Shown one piece after another: positions 1 to 8,428 of a stretch of 34,131 nucleotides of DNA. Position 1 is the first letter of the stretch, and the number at the start of each line of letters is the position of its first letter. The position numbers and the translations under genes are program-made. The notes beneath the pieces are model-generated. The model was not told the origin of the DNA. It was given only the letters and a program-made list of their open reading frames with translations, and searched no databases. Source of the DNA: Nitrospira japonica (lineage in GTDB: Bacteria > Nitrospirota > Thermodesulfovibrionia > Thermodesulfovibrionales > SM23-35); the NCBI GenBank assembly GCA_020725385.1, contig DYFC01000047.1:1-34131 (forward strand). The letters are read 5' to 3'.

Positions 1-252
1 TCTTTCAGGATTATTTTCAACAAATACTGATTTTTTAGCGCCTCTTGATAAAGCTTCAAAGCCAACAGTTCCTGTTCCTGCATATAAATCAAGGAATATT
101 GCACCATTTATTTTATCTCTTATAATATTAAACAGTGCTTCTCTGACTTTTGAGGTAGTTGGTCTGAGTCTGTATTCTTTATCCCCTTTTTTCCTTAAAA
201 GACCTGCTGAACCTATTTTTCTACCCTTTGCGATTCCGCCTGATATTCTCAT
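1..252 (-). CDS. rsmD: 16S rRNA (guanine-966-N2)-methyltransferase, N-terminal part
   Basis: Reading leftwards from the ATG at 252 gives 84 codons that run off the window edge. The protein opens MRISGGIAKGRKI, typical of RsmD, continues with RLRPTTSKVREALFNII, and has the SAM-binding motif I form FLDLYAGTGTVGFEALSRGA. RsmD methylates G966 of 16S rRNA in the assembling 30S subunit. Only the amino-terminal part is present; the catalytic NPPY motif would lie outside the window. No clear Shine-Dalgarno sequence precedes the ATG. The family assignment is firm because the start, the RPTT-KVREALF block and the DLYAGTG motif are all present and correctly spaced. Confidence 0.93.
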   Translation of the reverse strand, partial: MRISGGIAKGRKIGSAGLLRKKGDKEYRLRPTTSKVREALFNIIRDKINGAIFLDLYAGTGTVGFEALSRGAKKSVFVENNPER

Positions 253-300
253 TTGACTATATCTTACTACAAGAAATCAGGTGCTGCAAGAAATATAAAA

Positions 301-735
301 TTACAATTTTAAAAGAGTTAAGCCTGATACTGGATCAAGTTCTCTTTTTGCATTGACTCCTTCTATTTCAATAATTACTATTTCAAGAACTAAAAATGTT
401 GAAGATTCACCCCTGAGACATCCGACTTTTACATTATCTTTTTTCCCGAATGCTCCGTGAAAATGTACTTTTGGTTCGTTTTCCTGCCAGAATATAGTAC
501 CTATTCCTAACATTTCGGTACTTTCATTCATTTCACGCCATACAGGTACAGGCGGCATCTCTTCTTTCTCAGGACCAACTACTATTTTGCCCTGTTTTAT
601 TCCGCCAAGCAGATAACATATTGCACTTTTTACATTTTCTTTCTTTGCAATATCAATTATTGCTCCTAAAATATCTTCCTTATCTTCAAGTCTGCCAACA
701 AGAATTCTTCCACATTTTCCTACTTGATATTTCAT
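301..735 (-). CDS. PPC/DUF296 domain protein (PD1-like, putative DNA-binding)
   Basis: The 144-residue protein fits a single PPC (DUF296) domain, the plant/prokaryote conserved domain that forms trimers. The start at 735 (MKYQVGKCGRILVGRLEDKED) is chosen over an upstream in-frame codon because AGGAGG lies 6 bases before it; the upstream extension has no ribosome site. Visible family features are the early GRILVGRLEDKEDI block, the VWREMNESTEMLGIG segment and VHFHGAFGKKD, which carries the conserved histidines. In bacteria such proteins stand alone without an AT-hook and their role is unsettled; DNA binding is a family annotation, not something this sequence shows. It lies 48 bases downstream of rsmD on the same strand, but the order and role together do not suggest a pathway. 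Confidence 0.8.
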   Translation of the reverse strand: MKYQVGKCGRILVGRLEDKEDILGAIIDIAKKENVKSAICYLLGGIKQGKIVVGPEKEEMPPVPVWREMNESTEMLGIGTIFWQENEPKVHFHGAFGKKDNVKVGCLRGESSTFLVLEIVIIEIEGVNAKRELDPVSGLTLLKL

Positions 736-1010
736 AAAAACCTCCTGATTTTTATTAGAGTATTTTAACCCGAATAATGCTAACATTGCTAAAAAAATCA
801 TTCATCATATCCAGTTTCTGTGAAACTAATTTTTTATATTTATATTAATAACCCAATAACATACAACGAACAATGGCTATCCGGTATCGGAAAATAAATT
901 TTTTCACATTATCAGCATTATTTTAGTTGCATTTTTGGGCGTTAAGATACCAAATTTGCTTTCCGATCAAGAATATTAAAGATAAATATATATCTTTTAC
1001 AATGAACTTA
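736..1010. other. Intergenic region between divergent genes, no gene seen
   Basis: This AT-rich stretch separates the minus-strand PPC gene from the plus-strand OmpA-type lipoprotein gene. I see no ORF with a ribosome site, no RNA gene and no copies of the 7-bp or 9-bp repeat families found further right. It presumably holds the promoter of the PPC gene, but I could not place a convincing one. Confidence 0.5.
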
Positions 1011-1019
1011 TGATATAAT
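1011..1019 (+). promoter_or_regulatory. Extended -10 promoter element
   Basis: TGATATAAT is a perfect extended -10 (TGn plus TATAAT) 60 bases before the small leader ORF and 120 bases before the lipoprotein gene. No good -35 sits at 17 bases, as expected for an extended -10 promoter. Predicted from sequence only. Confidence 0.55.
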
Positions 1020-1078
1020 TTTTCTAATCATTCAGAAAATAAAATATGCTACTTTTTTAAAATAAAAGGAGGTGATAT

Positions 1079-1114
1079 ATGATATTATTTTCAGGAATGG
1101 CAGCAAATCGATAA
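1079..1114 (+). CDS. Possible 11-residue leader ORF
   Basis: An ATG at 1079 follows a near-perfect Shine-Dalgarno sequence (AGGAGGTGAT) and opens MILFSGMAANR before a TAA. The next ribosome site, AAGGAGGTG, follows 14 bases later and serves the lipoprotein gene. The peptide resembles nothing I know. It may be a translated leader coupled to the downstream gene, or the strong ribosome-binding sequence may be a chance duplicate. Evidence is limited to the start signal. Confidence 0.3.
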   Translation: MILFSGMAANR

Positions 1115-1138
1115 ATTATTCTTGAAGGAGGTGCAAAA

Positions 1139-1804
1139 GTGAAATTAAATAAAAAATTCTTTATTATCTTTCCTTTATTAATTGCTTTATCATTCCTTTT
1201 CGGCTGTGCAGGACTTGAATTTGCCCCCAAAAAAGGGGTCTGGATGTATCCAAAGGAACTCGTCTCTGCTGACAGAGCCGTAACCACAGCTCAGAAAACA
1301 GGTAAAGATAAAGAATGTCCGGTTGAATTTAAAGATGCGAAAATGGCAACCGAAAAAGCTTATGATACTTATCTTAAATGTAACACAAAAGAAGCAATTG
1401 CGATGGCTAAAGATGCTGAAGCTAAAACAAAAGCTTTATGCCCTAAACATCCCAAAGTTATTGCCAAATTTACTCTCACCATAAATTTCGATTTTGATAA
1501 ATCTAAAATCAGAAAATCTGATAAAGAACAACTTCAGAAAGCTATAGAATTCATTAAAAAATATCCAAATAATAAAGTTATATTACAGGGACACACTTGC
1601 TCTATTGGCTCTAAAAAATATAATCTGAAGCTCTCTGAACGCAGAGCACTTGCAACTAAAAAATATCTTGTTAAAAATGGAGCATTAGATCCTCAAAGAA
1701 TTACAACAGAAGGTATGGGTGAAGAATCGCCTGTTGCCTCTAATAAAACTAAAGCAGGACGTGAGAAAAACAGGAGGGTTGAGATACTTATATTAGAAAA
1801 TTAA
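1139..1804 (+). CDS. OmpA-family peptidoglycan-binding lipoprotein
   Basis: The 221-residue protein starts at a GTG with AAGGAGGTG immediately upstream. Residues 1-22 form a lipoprotein signal (basic MKLNKK, then a hydrophobic stretch) ending LFGC, so C23 is the likely lipidated cysteine. Residues about 25-115 are a charged, helical linker with several cysteines. The last 110 residues are an OmpA C-terminal domain: FDFDKSKIRKSDKEQL, LQGHTCSIGSKKYNLKLSERRA, then GREKNRRVEILI. These are the diaminopimelate-binding elements of Pal/OmpA proteins. It should tie the outer membrane to peptidoglycan. A strong terminator follows, so it is a single-gene unit. It is not assigned as Pal itself because no tol genes are nearby. 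Confidence 0.88.
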   Translation: MKLNKKFFIIFPLLIALSFLFGCAGLEFAPKKGVWMYPKELVSADRAVTTAQKTGKDKECPVEFKDAKMATEKAYDTYLKCNTKEAIAMAKDAEAKTKALCPKHPKVIAKFTLTINFDFDKSKIRKSDKEQLQKAIEFIKKYPNNKVILQGHTCSIGSKKYNLKLSERRALATKKYLVKNGALDPQRITTEGMGEESPVASNKTKAGREKNRRVEILILEN

Positions 1805-1827
1805 TTTCATCACTTTATATAACTGAA

Positions 1828-1862
1828 AAGAAGAGCAGGTTTGAACCTGCTCTTCTTTTTTT
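1828..1862 (+). terminator. Rho-independent terminator
   Basis: A perfect 14-bp inverted repeat (AAGAAGAGCAGGTT with its complement, tiny loop) runs into a T tract. It ends the OmpA-type lipoprotein transcript. Confidence 0.92.
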
Positions 1863-1908
1863 ACCAGGAAACTTCATTTTTCGGGTTAATATTCTGGAGG
1901 ATAATTTT

Positions 1909-3702
1909 ATGCATAAAGGAATATGGGATCTTACACCACTTTTTAAAAACGACAATGACCCTGAAATTGAAAATAAACGCAAACTAACCGAAAAGCTAAG
2001 TTATGATTTCATTAATAAATGGAAACACAGAAGAGATTATTTAAAGAATCCTCAAATACTTAAAGAGGCTCTTGATGATTACGAAAAATGGAAGAGAAAA
2101 TGTGGTTCTGAAGGAGATGAAGGATATTATTTCTGGCTTAGGACAACACAGGATCAAAATAACCCTGAATTAAAAGCTAAATTTAATACAATCGAGCATA
2201 TTAGCAAAAAAATTGAGAATGATATACAGTTTTTTTATCTAAGAATTGCAAGAATCCTAAAAACTGACCAAAAAAAATTTCTTGATTTTAAAGGACTTAA
2301 AAATTATAGGCATTATCTTGAAAGACTTTTTAATGAATCAAAATATTTACTCAAAGAAAATGAAGAAAAAATCATAAACCTTAAGTCATCAACATCACAC
2401 TCTAATTGGGTGAAGATGACTTCAAGTTTTCTTTCTAAAGAAGAAAGAGTTGTTCTTTCTGAAGAAGGTAAAAAACAGAATAAAAACTTCTCTGAATTAA
2501 TGAGTCTTATGAACAGCAAAAATAAAAATGTTAGAGACTCTGCAGCAAAAGCTTTCAACGATATTCTAATAAAACATGCTGATGTTGCTGAAGCAGAAAT
2601 AAATTCAGTTCTTGCAAATAAAATGATTGATGATGAATTGCGTAAAATGCCAAGACCTGATATAGCAAGACACATCAGCGATGATATTGAAACAGAAGTT
2701 GTTGACACAATTATTGAAACAGTTTGTAGCCATTTTGATATATCTTCGGAATATTATTTCTTAAAAGCAAAGTTACTTAATGTTAAAAAATTAAAATATC
2801 ATGAAAGAAACGTTGAGTTTGGCAATATTTCAAAAAGTTACAGCTATAATGATTCTGTAAAACTAATTCAGAGTGTTCTAAAAAAACTTGATTCCCGTTT
2901 TTATAACATTTTCATGAAATTTATTAATAATAATCAAATAGATGTTTATCCAAAGAAAGGTAAAGTAAGCGGCGCATTTTGTGCGCATAATCTTATATCA
3001 CAACCTACTTATATTTTATTGAATCATACAGGTAAGCTTAACGATGTGCTAACTTTTGCCCATGAAGTTGGTCATGGAATAAATAACGAATTGATAAAAG
3101 AAAAACAGAATGCCCTTAATTTTGGAACTCCTCTATCAACAGCAGAAGTTGCAAGCACTTTTATGGAAGATTTTGTTCTTGCAGAGATACTAAAAAATGC
3201 TGATGATGAATCGAGACTTGCAATCATGATGATGAAATTAAATGACGATATTTCAACTATCTTTAGACAGGCTGCATGTTACAGATTTGAACAAGAACTT
3301 CATACTGCCTTCAGGAAAAAAGGTTATCTATCAAAAAATGAAATAGGATTAATGTTTCAGAAACATATGACCGCATATATGGGTGAAGCAGTGGAACAGT
3401 CTCCCGGTTCTGAAAACTGGTGGATATACTGGAGTCATATTAGAAGTTTTTTCTATGTTTACTCTTACGCAAGCGGTCTGCTTATATCTAAATCTCTACA
3501 GAATTCCTATAGAAAAGACCATAAATTTATTGAAAAAATAATTAGTTTCCTCTCATCAGGCTTATCAGATTCACCGAAAAATATCTTCAAAAAACTCGGA
3601 ATTGATATAACTGATTTTAAATTTTGGGAAACAGGTATTAAAGAAGTAGAATCATTGCTCGATGAAACAACTGAACTTGCAATAAAACTTGGTAAGATTT
3701 AA
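1909..3702 (+). CDS. M3-family oligoendopeptidase (PepF-like)
   Basis: The 597-residue cytosolic protein has the length and layout of PepF/M3B oligoendopeptidases: a long helical N-terminal half, then the catalytic domain. The zinc-binding motif FAHEVGHGINNEL is present with H385, E386 and H389, and the third ligand is the glutamate of STAEVASTFMED (about E413). Downstream, the segment HTAFRKKGYLSKNEIG and the YxYSYASGLLIS block match the substrate-binding end of the family. Such enzymes degrade short peptides in the cytoplasm. GGAGG precedes the ATG by about 10 bases. No signal peptide. It stands alone between two terminators, so its expression is probably independent of its neighbours. Confidence 0.93.
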   Translation: MHKGIWDLTPLFKNDNDPEIENKRKLTEKLSYDFINKWKHRRDYLKNPQILKEALDDYEKWKRKCGSEGDEGYYFWLRTTQDQNNPELKAKFNTIEHISKKIENDIQFFYLRIARILKTDQKKFLDFKGLKNYRHYLERLFNESKYLLKENEEKIINLKSSTSHSNWVKMTSSFLSKEERVVLSEEGKKQNKNFSELMSLMNSKNKNVRDSAAKAFNDILIKHADVAEAEINSVLANKMIDDELRKMPRPDIARHISDDIETEVVDTIIETVCSHFDISSEYYFLKAKLLNVKKLKYHERNVEFGNISKSYSYNDSVKLIQSVLKKLDSRFYNIFMKFINNNQIDVYPKKGKVSGAFCAHNLISQPTYILLNHTGKLNDVLTFAHEVGHGINNELIKEKQNALNFGTPLSTAEVASTFMEDFVLAEILKNADDESRLAIMMMKLNDDISTIFRQAACYRFEQELHTAFRKKGYLSKNEIGLMFQKHMTAYMGEAVEQSPGSENWWIYWSHIRSFFYVYSYASGLLISKSLQNSYRKDHKFIEKIISFLSSGLSDSPKNIFKKLGIDITDFKFWETGIKEVESLLDETTELAIKLGKI

Positions 3703-3703
3703 T

Positions 3704-3730
3704 AAAAAAATCCCCCTTGGAGAAAGGGGG
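3704..3730 (-). terminator. Rho-independent terminator for the histidine kinase gene
   Basis: The 7-bp stem CCCCCTT/AAGGGGG with a 5-base loop is followed, in the minus direction, by seven T residues. A weaker A-rich context on the other side means it may also stop plus-strand transcripts of the peptidase. Confidence 0.75.
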
Positions 3731-3769
3731 AAAAAAGAGGGGTTGAGAAAGAAAGCCTGATTTACAGGC

Positions 3770-5167
3770 TTATGCTGCTTCTAAAACAAAATGGGATGAT
3801 TCCTTATTTTCATATGCCATAAGGGGGAAATATATATTAAATTTAGTGCCTTTGCCTTCTTTACTAAAACAATCAATATAACCTTTATGCTGTCTTACTA
3901 TTCCATATGTTGCAGATAAACCGAGACCTTCACCTTTGCCTACATCTTTTGTGGTAAAGAAAGGATCAAATATACGATGTTTTATACTTTCTTTTATTCC
4001 TGTACCATTATCTTTAAAAGATATACATACATATTTACCCGGATTGCCGTATCCTTTTGAAGCAATATACTCGCTGTTTAATTCTTTTAGATTTGTTTCG
4101 ATTGAAATCTCTCCTCCTCCGGACATAGCATCTATAGCATTATCTAAAAGATTTATGATTAATTTCTCAATCTGATTTTTATCAGCAATTATTACTGGCT
4201 CATTTTCAGTTAGTTTCAAGTTAATAGTGATATTTTCGCTAACATAACCCTTAATTGAACGCTCAATACCTCTTAAAAATTCATTTAGATTTACCGGACA
4301 CGGATTAATAATACTCTTACAGCTATAAGTGAGCAAACTACTTGTAATATTATTAACTTTATCCGACACCTCGAGTATTTTCTCTATATATTGAAGTGCT
4401 GGCTCATTATTGTTGAGTTTCATTTTTGCGAGATTTCCATAACATACAATAGCAGCAAGCATGTTGTTAAAGTTATGAGCAATACCTCCAGCCAGAGTTC
4501 CTATTGATTCCATCTTCTTTTCATCAAAATTAAGTTCATCAATTTTTATGTTTTCAGTTACATCCCGCATTGTCTGTGCACAATACATTACATTTCCATC
4601 ATGGTCTTTAACAGGATATGAGGTTATTTCCATATAGATACATCCCCTTTCCGGATCAAAATGTCTTTTTATAAACTTAAAAGGTGCTCCGGTTTCAAAA
4701 ACTCTCATAACAGGGCATATCTCACCCGATTCATAACAGGGTGTCTCCAAGCCGTGCAAAACTTCAAAGCAATGTTTTATATTTGCATTAGAGAACCTTT
4801 GGTTCGAACAAATAAATCTTTTAAATGCTTCATTTACTTTTATAATTCTTAGATTTCTATCCAGAACAATTAAACTATCTTCAAGATTTTGAAAAACATT
4901 TTCTATCAAATTTTCTGATATTTCTCTTCTCATTAGAGCTCGCTGAAGTTTTTTCATGCTCAAACAAAGGTAATAAATTATTCCGGCAGATACAACTGCA
5001 AAAAAAACAAAAAGCAATGAATTTATATTAGTAGTAAATAAACTTCTAAATCCTGAACCATTCAGAATATTTGCTATAAAAAGAAGCATAGCAAGAAAAC
5101 TTGTAGAGATAATAATCATATTTTTTTTGTTCCTACATAAATCATATGACGTAACAATAAGGTTCAT
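3770..5167 (-). CDS. Membrane sensor histidine kinase with PAS domain
   Basis: Two transmembrane segments (about residues 17-35 and 50-70) precede a PAS domain (about 90-205) carrying a cysteine cluster around HGLETPCYESGEICP, often seen in PAS domains of anaerobe sensors. The HisKA dimerisation domain has the phospho-acceptor motif LAGGIAHNFNNML (H231), and the ATPase domain has the N box NLLDNAIDAM, DNGTGI, DPFFTTK and GLGLS. The start is taken at the ATG at 5167; a GTG two codons upstream and an ATG at 5119 with AGGA are alternatives. No response regulator lies beside it, so this is an orphan kinase, and its signal is unknown. The cysteine-rich PAS could sense redox state, but that is an inference. 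Confidence 0.92.
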   Translation of the reverse strand: MNLIVTSYDLCRNKKNMIIISTSFLAMLLFIANILNGSGFRSLFTTNINSLLFVFFAVVSAGIIYYLCLSMKKLQRALMRREISENLIENVFQNLEDSLIVLDRNLRIIKVNEAFKRFICSNQRFSNANIKHCFEVLHGLETPCYESGEICPVMRVFETGAPFKFIKRHFDPERGCIYMEITSYPVKDHDGNVMYCAQTMRDVTENIKIDELNFDEKKMESIGTLAGGIAHNFNNMLAAIVCYGNLAKMKLNNNEPALQYIEKILEVSDKVNNITSSLLTYSCKSIINPCPVNLNEFLRGIERSIKGYVSENITINLKLTENEPVIIADKNQIEKLIINLLDNAIDAMSGGGEISIETNLKELNSEYIASKGYGNPGKYVCISFKDNGTGIKESIKHRIFDPFFTTKDVGKGEGLGLSATYGIVRQHKGYIDCFSKEGKGTKFNIYFPLMAYENKESSHFVLEAA

Positions 5168-5264
5168 GCACACTATAATTCAAGTAACATGCCAGTTTAT
5201 TAAATAATTATTATTCTTTAATATCAATGAGTTATATTTTTTATTTGTCATTTTTATTCGCATT

Positions 5265-5295
5265 TCTCATTCTCATTCTCATAATGAGAATAAGA
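5265..5295. promoter_or_regulatory. TCTCAT hexamer array ending in a 17-bp palindrome (operator candidate)
   Basis: Three tandem TCTCAT hexamers run into the 8-1-8 palindrome ATTCTCATAATGAGAAT (5275-5291), then ATAAGA. It lies about 30 bases upstream of the predicted -35 of the TolC-family gene. The 7-1-7 core has the geometry of Fur-family boxes, although the bases differ from the Fur and PerR consensus. A closely related array is at 27655-27689. Confidence 0.5.
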
Positions 5296-5323
5296 AAAAT
5301 GAATTTTTATTTAGATATTTCAC

Positions 5324-5352
5324 TTGTTTATCTTTTCAAGGTAAAATATACT
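5324..5352 (+). promoter_or_regulatory. Sigma-70-type promoter for the TolC-family gene
   Basis: TTGTTT (5324-5329) and TATACT (5347-5352) are separated by 17 bases, 38 bases before the start codon. Sequence-only prediction. Confidence 0.5.
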
Positions 5353-5389
5353 TTGTGAATTTTATAAAATTTTCTGGAGAGGTTTAAAC

Positions 5390-6688
5390 ATGAGAAAAAA
5401 TATTTATTTTTACTTTACTATTCTTTTACTATTGTGTTCTTTTGTTCTTTTATCCCAATATGCCCTTGCAGAAACATTGGAAGATGCATGGGAAATTGCT
5501 TTATCTGTAGATAATCGTTTAATAGCAGGTCAAAAAAATGTTGATGCTATGGAACAATCTCTTCTTGCTGCAAAATCAAGCCGTTTGCCAAATATAAGCA
5601 TAGAAAGTACATATACTATCCTGAATGAATCTCCAGCAGCAATTTTAAGCATACCCGGTATGCCTTCTAACCAGATTACAATGTCTGAAGATAAAAGTCT
5701 TTCTTATAAAACTTTTGTCACATTGCCGGTATTTACTGGTGGAAAAATAACTAATGGAATAAATGCCGCTTCCTCGAATTTTAAAGCATCGGTCAGCGAA
5801 CTTAAGAAGACCTCACTTGATATTAAGCTTAATGTTACAGAAGCATATACAAATGTTCTTCGTGCGAAACATTGGGTTGAGGTTGCTGAAAGCAACGTGA
5901 AAAGTCTCTCATCGCACGTGCATGATGTGTCCAATCTTTATGAACAGGGTATGATTACAAAAAATGAACTTCTTGCTGCAAATGTTTCACTTGCTGATGC
6001 TAATCAGCGTTTAATTCAGGCAAAAAATAATCTTGATAATGCAAAGGCAGCATATAATAGGCTACTCGGACGGAGTCTTGAAAAAGAGGTTGAAATAGAA
6101 GATATAAATGCAGAAGAAGTTCAGATAGATATAGATTCTTTAACATCTTTGGCTTTACAAAACAGACCCGAGCTATCTTCTCTTTCAGAACAGGCTGATT
6201 CAATACGGTTTCAGGCAGATACTGTCAGAGCATCACTTTATCCACAAATTGCCTTCAGCGCCGGATATAATTATCAGCAAAATAAGTATCAGGCATATGA
6301 AGGTTTATGGACAGCTATTCTTGGTTTGAAATGGGAAATATTTGATGGCGGTATAGTAAAGCACAATGCTAATGCATTGCTTATGAAAGCTGATTCTATC
6401 AGTAAACTCCGTGAAGATGCATCATCAATTATAAAATTACAGGTACGTCAGGCATGTCTTGATGTACAGGAAACTTTAAAGAGAATTGATGTCACAAAGG
6501 ATGCCTTAAAACAGTCAGAGGAAAACCTCAGGGTAACAAGGGATAGATACAGAGAGGGTGTAGGAACAAACACTGAAGTGCTTGATGCAGAGGCTTTAAG
6601 AGTAAAGAGCTATAGCAATTATTATAATGCTGTTTATGATGCTGTTATAGCACAATATAGATTGAAATACGTAACAGGAAACTTATGA
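5390..6688 (+). CDS. TolC-family outer-membrane efflux protein
   Basis: The 432-residue protein starts at ATG with GGAGAGG upstream. Residues 1-27 are a signal peptide ending in YALAET. The rest shows the two-fold repeated TolC architecture: long helices with LEDAWEIALSVDNRLIAG and, in the second half, LTSLALQNRPELSSLSEQ, the family signature, plus VTRDRYREGVGTNTEVLDAEA close to the C terminus. Family members form trimeric channels through the outer membrane for type I secretion or efflux. No membrane-fusion protein or inner-membrane pump is adjacent. The stop overlaps the convergent aldehyde dehydrogenase gene by 6 bases. A promoter and a hexamer/palindrome array lie upstream. Confidence 0.93.
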   Translation: MRKNIYFYFTILLLLCSFVLLSQYALAETLEDAWEIALSVDNRLIAGQKNVDAMEQSLLAAKSSRLPNISIESTYTILNESPAAILSIPGMPSNQITMSEDKSLSYKTFVTLPVFTGGKITNGINAASSNFKASVSELKKTSLDIKLNVTEAYTNVLRAKHWVEVAESNVKSLSSHVHDVSNLYEQGMITKNELLAANVSLADANQRLIQAKNNLDNAKAAYNRLLGRSLEKEVEIEDINAEEVQIDIDSLTSLALQNRPELSSLSEQADSIRFQADTVRASLYPQIAFSAGYNYQQNKYQAYEGLWTAILGLKWEIFDGGIVKHNANALLMKADSISKLREDASSIIKLQVRQACLDVQETLKRIDVTKDALKQSEENLRVTRDRYREGVGTNTEVLDAEALRVKSYSNYYNAVYDAVIAQYRLKYVTGNL

Positions 6689-8296
6689 ATTAGAATTTTT
6701 TTCTTTTATAATTTCCTTGAATATCTGCCGATTTATATCGCTTTCTTTTGTTGCTACAATAGTTCTCATCGAAAATACACGTAGAGCATCTGAAACAGAA
6801 AGGGTTCCCTCTCCTGAATCTTTTCTTCCTGCAAAAGGAAAAATGTCAGGACCTCTCTGGCACATACTATTGATGTTTATCCTGCAAACCTGATTAACAA
6901 GTATATCAACTAATTTTCCAATAATTTCTGGATTGTTTCCAAAAATACTTGCTTGCTGACCATAGCTTGACTTGATTATATATTTTACAGGCTCCTCAAT
7001 ATTTTCAAATGGAACAATTGGTACAACAGGGCCGAATTGTTCTTCGTGATAGATTCTCATTCTTTCATTCACAGGATAAATCACAGCAGGATAGAATAAA
7101 GTCTTATATAAGACACCGCCTGATTTATTAATAACTTTTGCTCCTTTTACAGTTGAGTCTTTAATAAGTTCTGAAAGATATTCTGCTTTATTCGGGACAG
7201 GAAGAGGTGTAATTACTACACTTTCATCCCATGGCATTCCAATTTTTAGTTTTCCAAGACCTTCTGTAAATTGTTCAATAAATAATTTTACTATCTTCTT
7301 ATGAACGAATATTATTTTAAGCGCAGTACATCTTTGACCATTAAAAGTAAGACTTCCATTTAAGCATTCTCTTATTGCAAGTTCCATATCAGCATCCGGC
7401 AGAACAATAGCAGGATTTTTTGCTTCAAGTCCTAATATAGAACGCAATCTGAGAGGTTTTGGATGGTGCGTTTTTAATAGTTCCGCTGTTTTACTTGAAC
7501 CTATGAACGCAAGAACGTCAATGAGACCTGATGACATTAAAGGTAAAAGAATCTCCTTGCCTTCTCCATATACAGTATTGATAACTCCGGGAGGAAATAT
7601 TTCATGAAATAATTTCAATATAGGGTAATGTAGAAGTACTCCTATTTTAGGTGGTTTAAAAACAACTGTATTACCCATCAAGAGAGCAGGTATTAAAGTA
7701 CTAAAGGTCTCATTCAATGGATAATTATATGGTCCTGTACACAAAACCACACCTAAAGGTGCTCTTCTGATTTGTCCTATTATGCCTTGTTCTATGACAA
7801 ATCTTGACGAAGCCTGTTCAATATCTTTCAGAGCATAAATAGTGTTTTGTATATAATCAATAGTTCTTTCAAACTCCTTTAAAGACTCATGTAAGGATTT
7901 ACCTATCTCCCACATCATAAGAAGAATTATTTCTTTCTTTTTTTCTTTAATTAGAAAAAGGAATTTTTCGATATATTTAATTCTCTCAATAACAGATAAG
8001 CACGGCCAGAACCCTCTTCCATTGTCATATGCTTTAACTGCCGAGAACAATGCTGTCATAGCTTCTTTTTTTGTAAGAAGCGGATAATAACCTATTAATT
8101 TTTTCTTTAGACCTTTGTTATCTTTAATAAGAATTGGTGAAAATACTTTTCTTTTCCTGCCTTTCCATAAAAGCATTTCACCATTTATTAGATATTCATC
8201 TTGTTTGATTGGTTGGGTGAGCTTAAACTCATACGGTATTCGTTCTTCTCTTGGAAAAAGCTCTTTTATTTTTTCTTCATCAAACATACTTTTCAT
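6683..8296 (-). CDS. Aldehyde dehydrogenase, non-phosphorylating GAPDH-like
   Basis: The protein of about 537 residues belongs to the aldehyde dehydrogenase superfamily. With the ATG at 8296 the catalytic residues are N191 (GPYNYPLNET), E291 (LGLEAKNPAI) and C323 (FNGQRCTAL). The C-terminal QRGPDIFPFAGRKDSGEGT matches NADP-dependent non-phosphorylating glyceraldehyde-3-phosphate dehydrogenases better than general aldehyde dehydrogenases, so oxidation of glyceraldehyde 3-phosphate or a similar aldehyde is likely but not proven. An N-terminal extension of roughly 50 residues makes it longer than plant GapN. An upstream in-frame TTG is the alternative start. A TATAAT lies 16 bases before the ATG, giving a very short leader. 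Confidence 0.88.
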   Translation of the reverse strand: MKSMFDEEKIKELFPREERIPYEFKLTQPIKQDEYLINGEMLLWKGRKRKVFSPILIKDNKGLKKKLIGYYPLLTKKEAMTALFSAVKAYDNGRGFWPCLSVIERIKYIEKFLFLIKEKKKEIILLMMWEIGKSLHESLKEFERTIDYIQNTIYALKDIEQASSRFVIEQGIIGQIRRAPLGVVLCTGPYNYPLNETFSTLIPALLMGNTVVFKPPKIGVLLHYPILKLFHEIFPPGVINTVYGEGKEILLPLMSSGLIDVLAFIGSSKTAELLKTHHPKPLRLRSILGLEAKNPAIVLPDADMELAIRECLNGSLTFNGQRCTALKIIFVHKKIVKLFIEQFTEGLGKLKIGMPWDESVVITPLPVPNKAEYLSELIKDSTVKGAKVINKSGGVLYKTLFYPAVIYPVNERMRIYHEEQFGPVVPIVPFENIEEPVKYIIKSSYGQQASIFGNNPEIIGKLVDILVNQVCRININSMCQRGPDIFPFAGRKDSGEGTLSVSDALRVFSMRTIVATKESDINRQIFKEIIKEKNSNS

Positions 8297-8311
8297 ATTT
8301 TGCAAATGTAT

Positions 8312-8317
8312 ATTATA
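8312..8317 (-). promoter_or_regulatory. -10 element for the aldehyde dehydrogenase gene
   Basis: A perfect TATAAT on the minus strand sits 15 bases before the chosen ATG, so the transcript leader would be only about 9 bases. No strong -35 is visible. Confidence 0.45.
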
Positions 8318-8364
8318 CCTCAGTTTTAGATTTATTTTTTAATTTAACCGAAAAAATACCTGTA

Positions 8365-8377
8365 ATTCACGGTGAAT
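8365..8377. promoter_or_regulatory. 13-bp palindrome between divergent genes
   Basis: ATTCAC-G-GTGAAT is a perfect 6-1-6 palindrome midway between the divergent aldehyde dehydrogenase and acyltransferase genes. It could be an operator for either; only the symmetry and location support this. Confidence 0.35.
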
Positions 8378-8428
8378 AAGGTAGACGATACTTTAAAATC
8401 AAGTTAAAATAATAGTCATAAAAAAAAC

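Noticed and set aside
2313..2708. Minus-strand ORF opposite the peptidase gene
   Set aside because: Shadow of the coding frame; no ribosome site, no recognisable domain, and the plus-strand gene is a well-supported enzyme.
5275..5291. Canonical Fur box
   Set aside because: Geometry fits, but the bases (TTCTCAT/ATGAGAA) differ from the Fur (TGATAAT) and PerR (TTATAAT) half-sites, so no named regulator is assigned.
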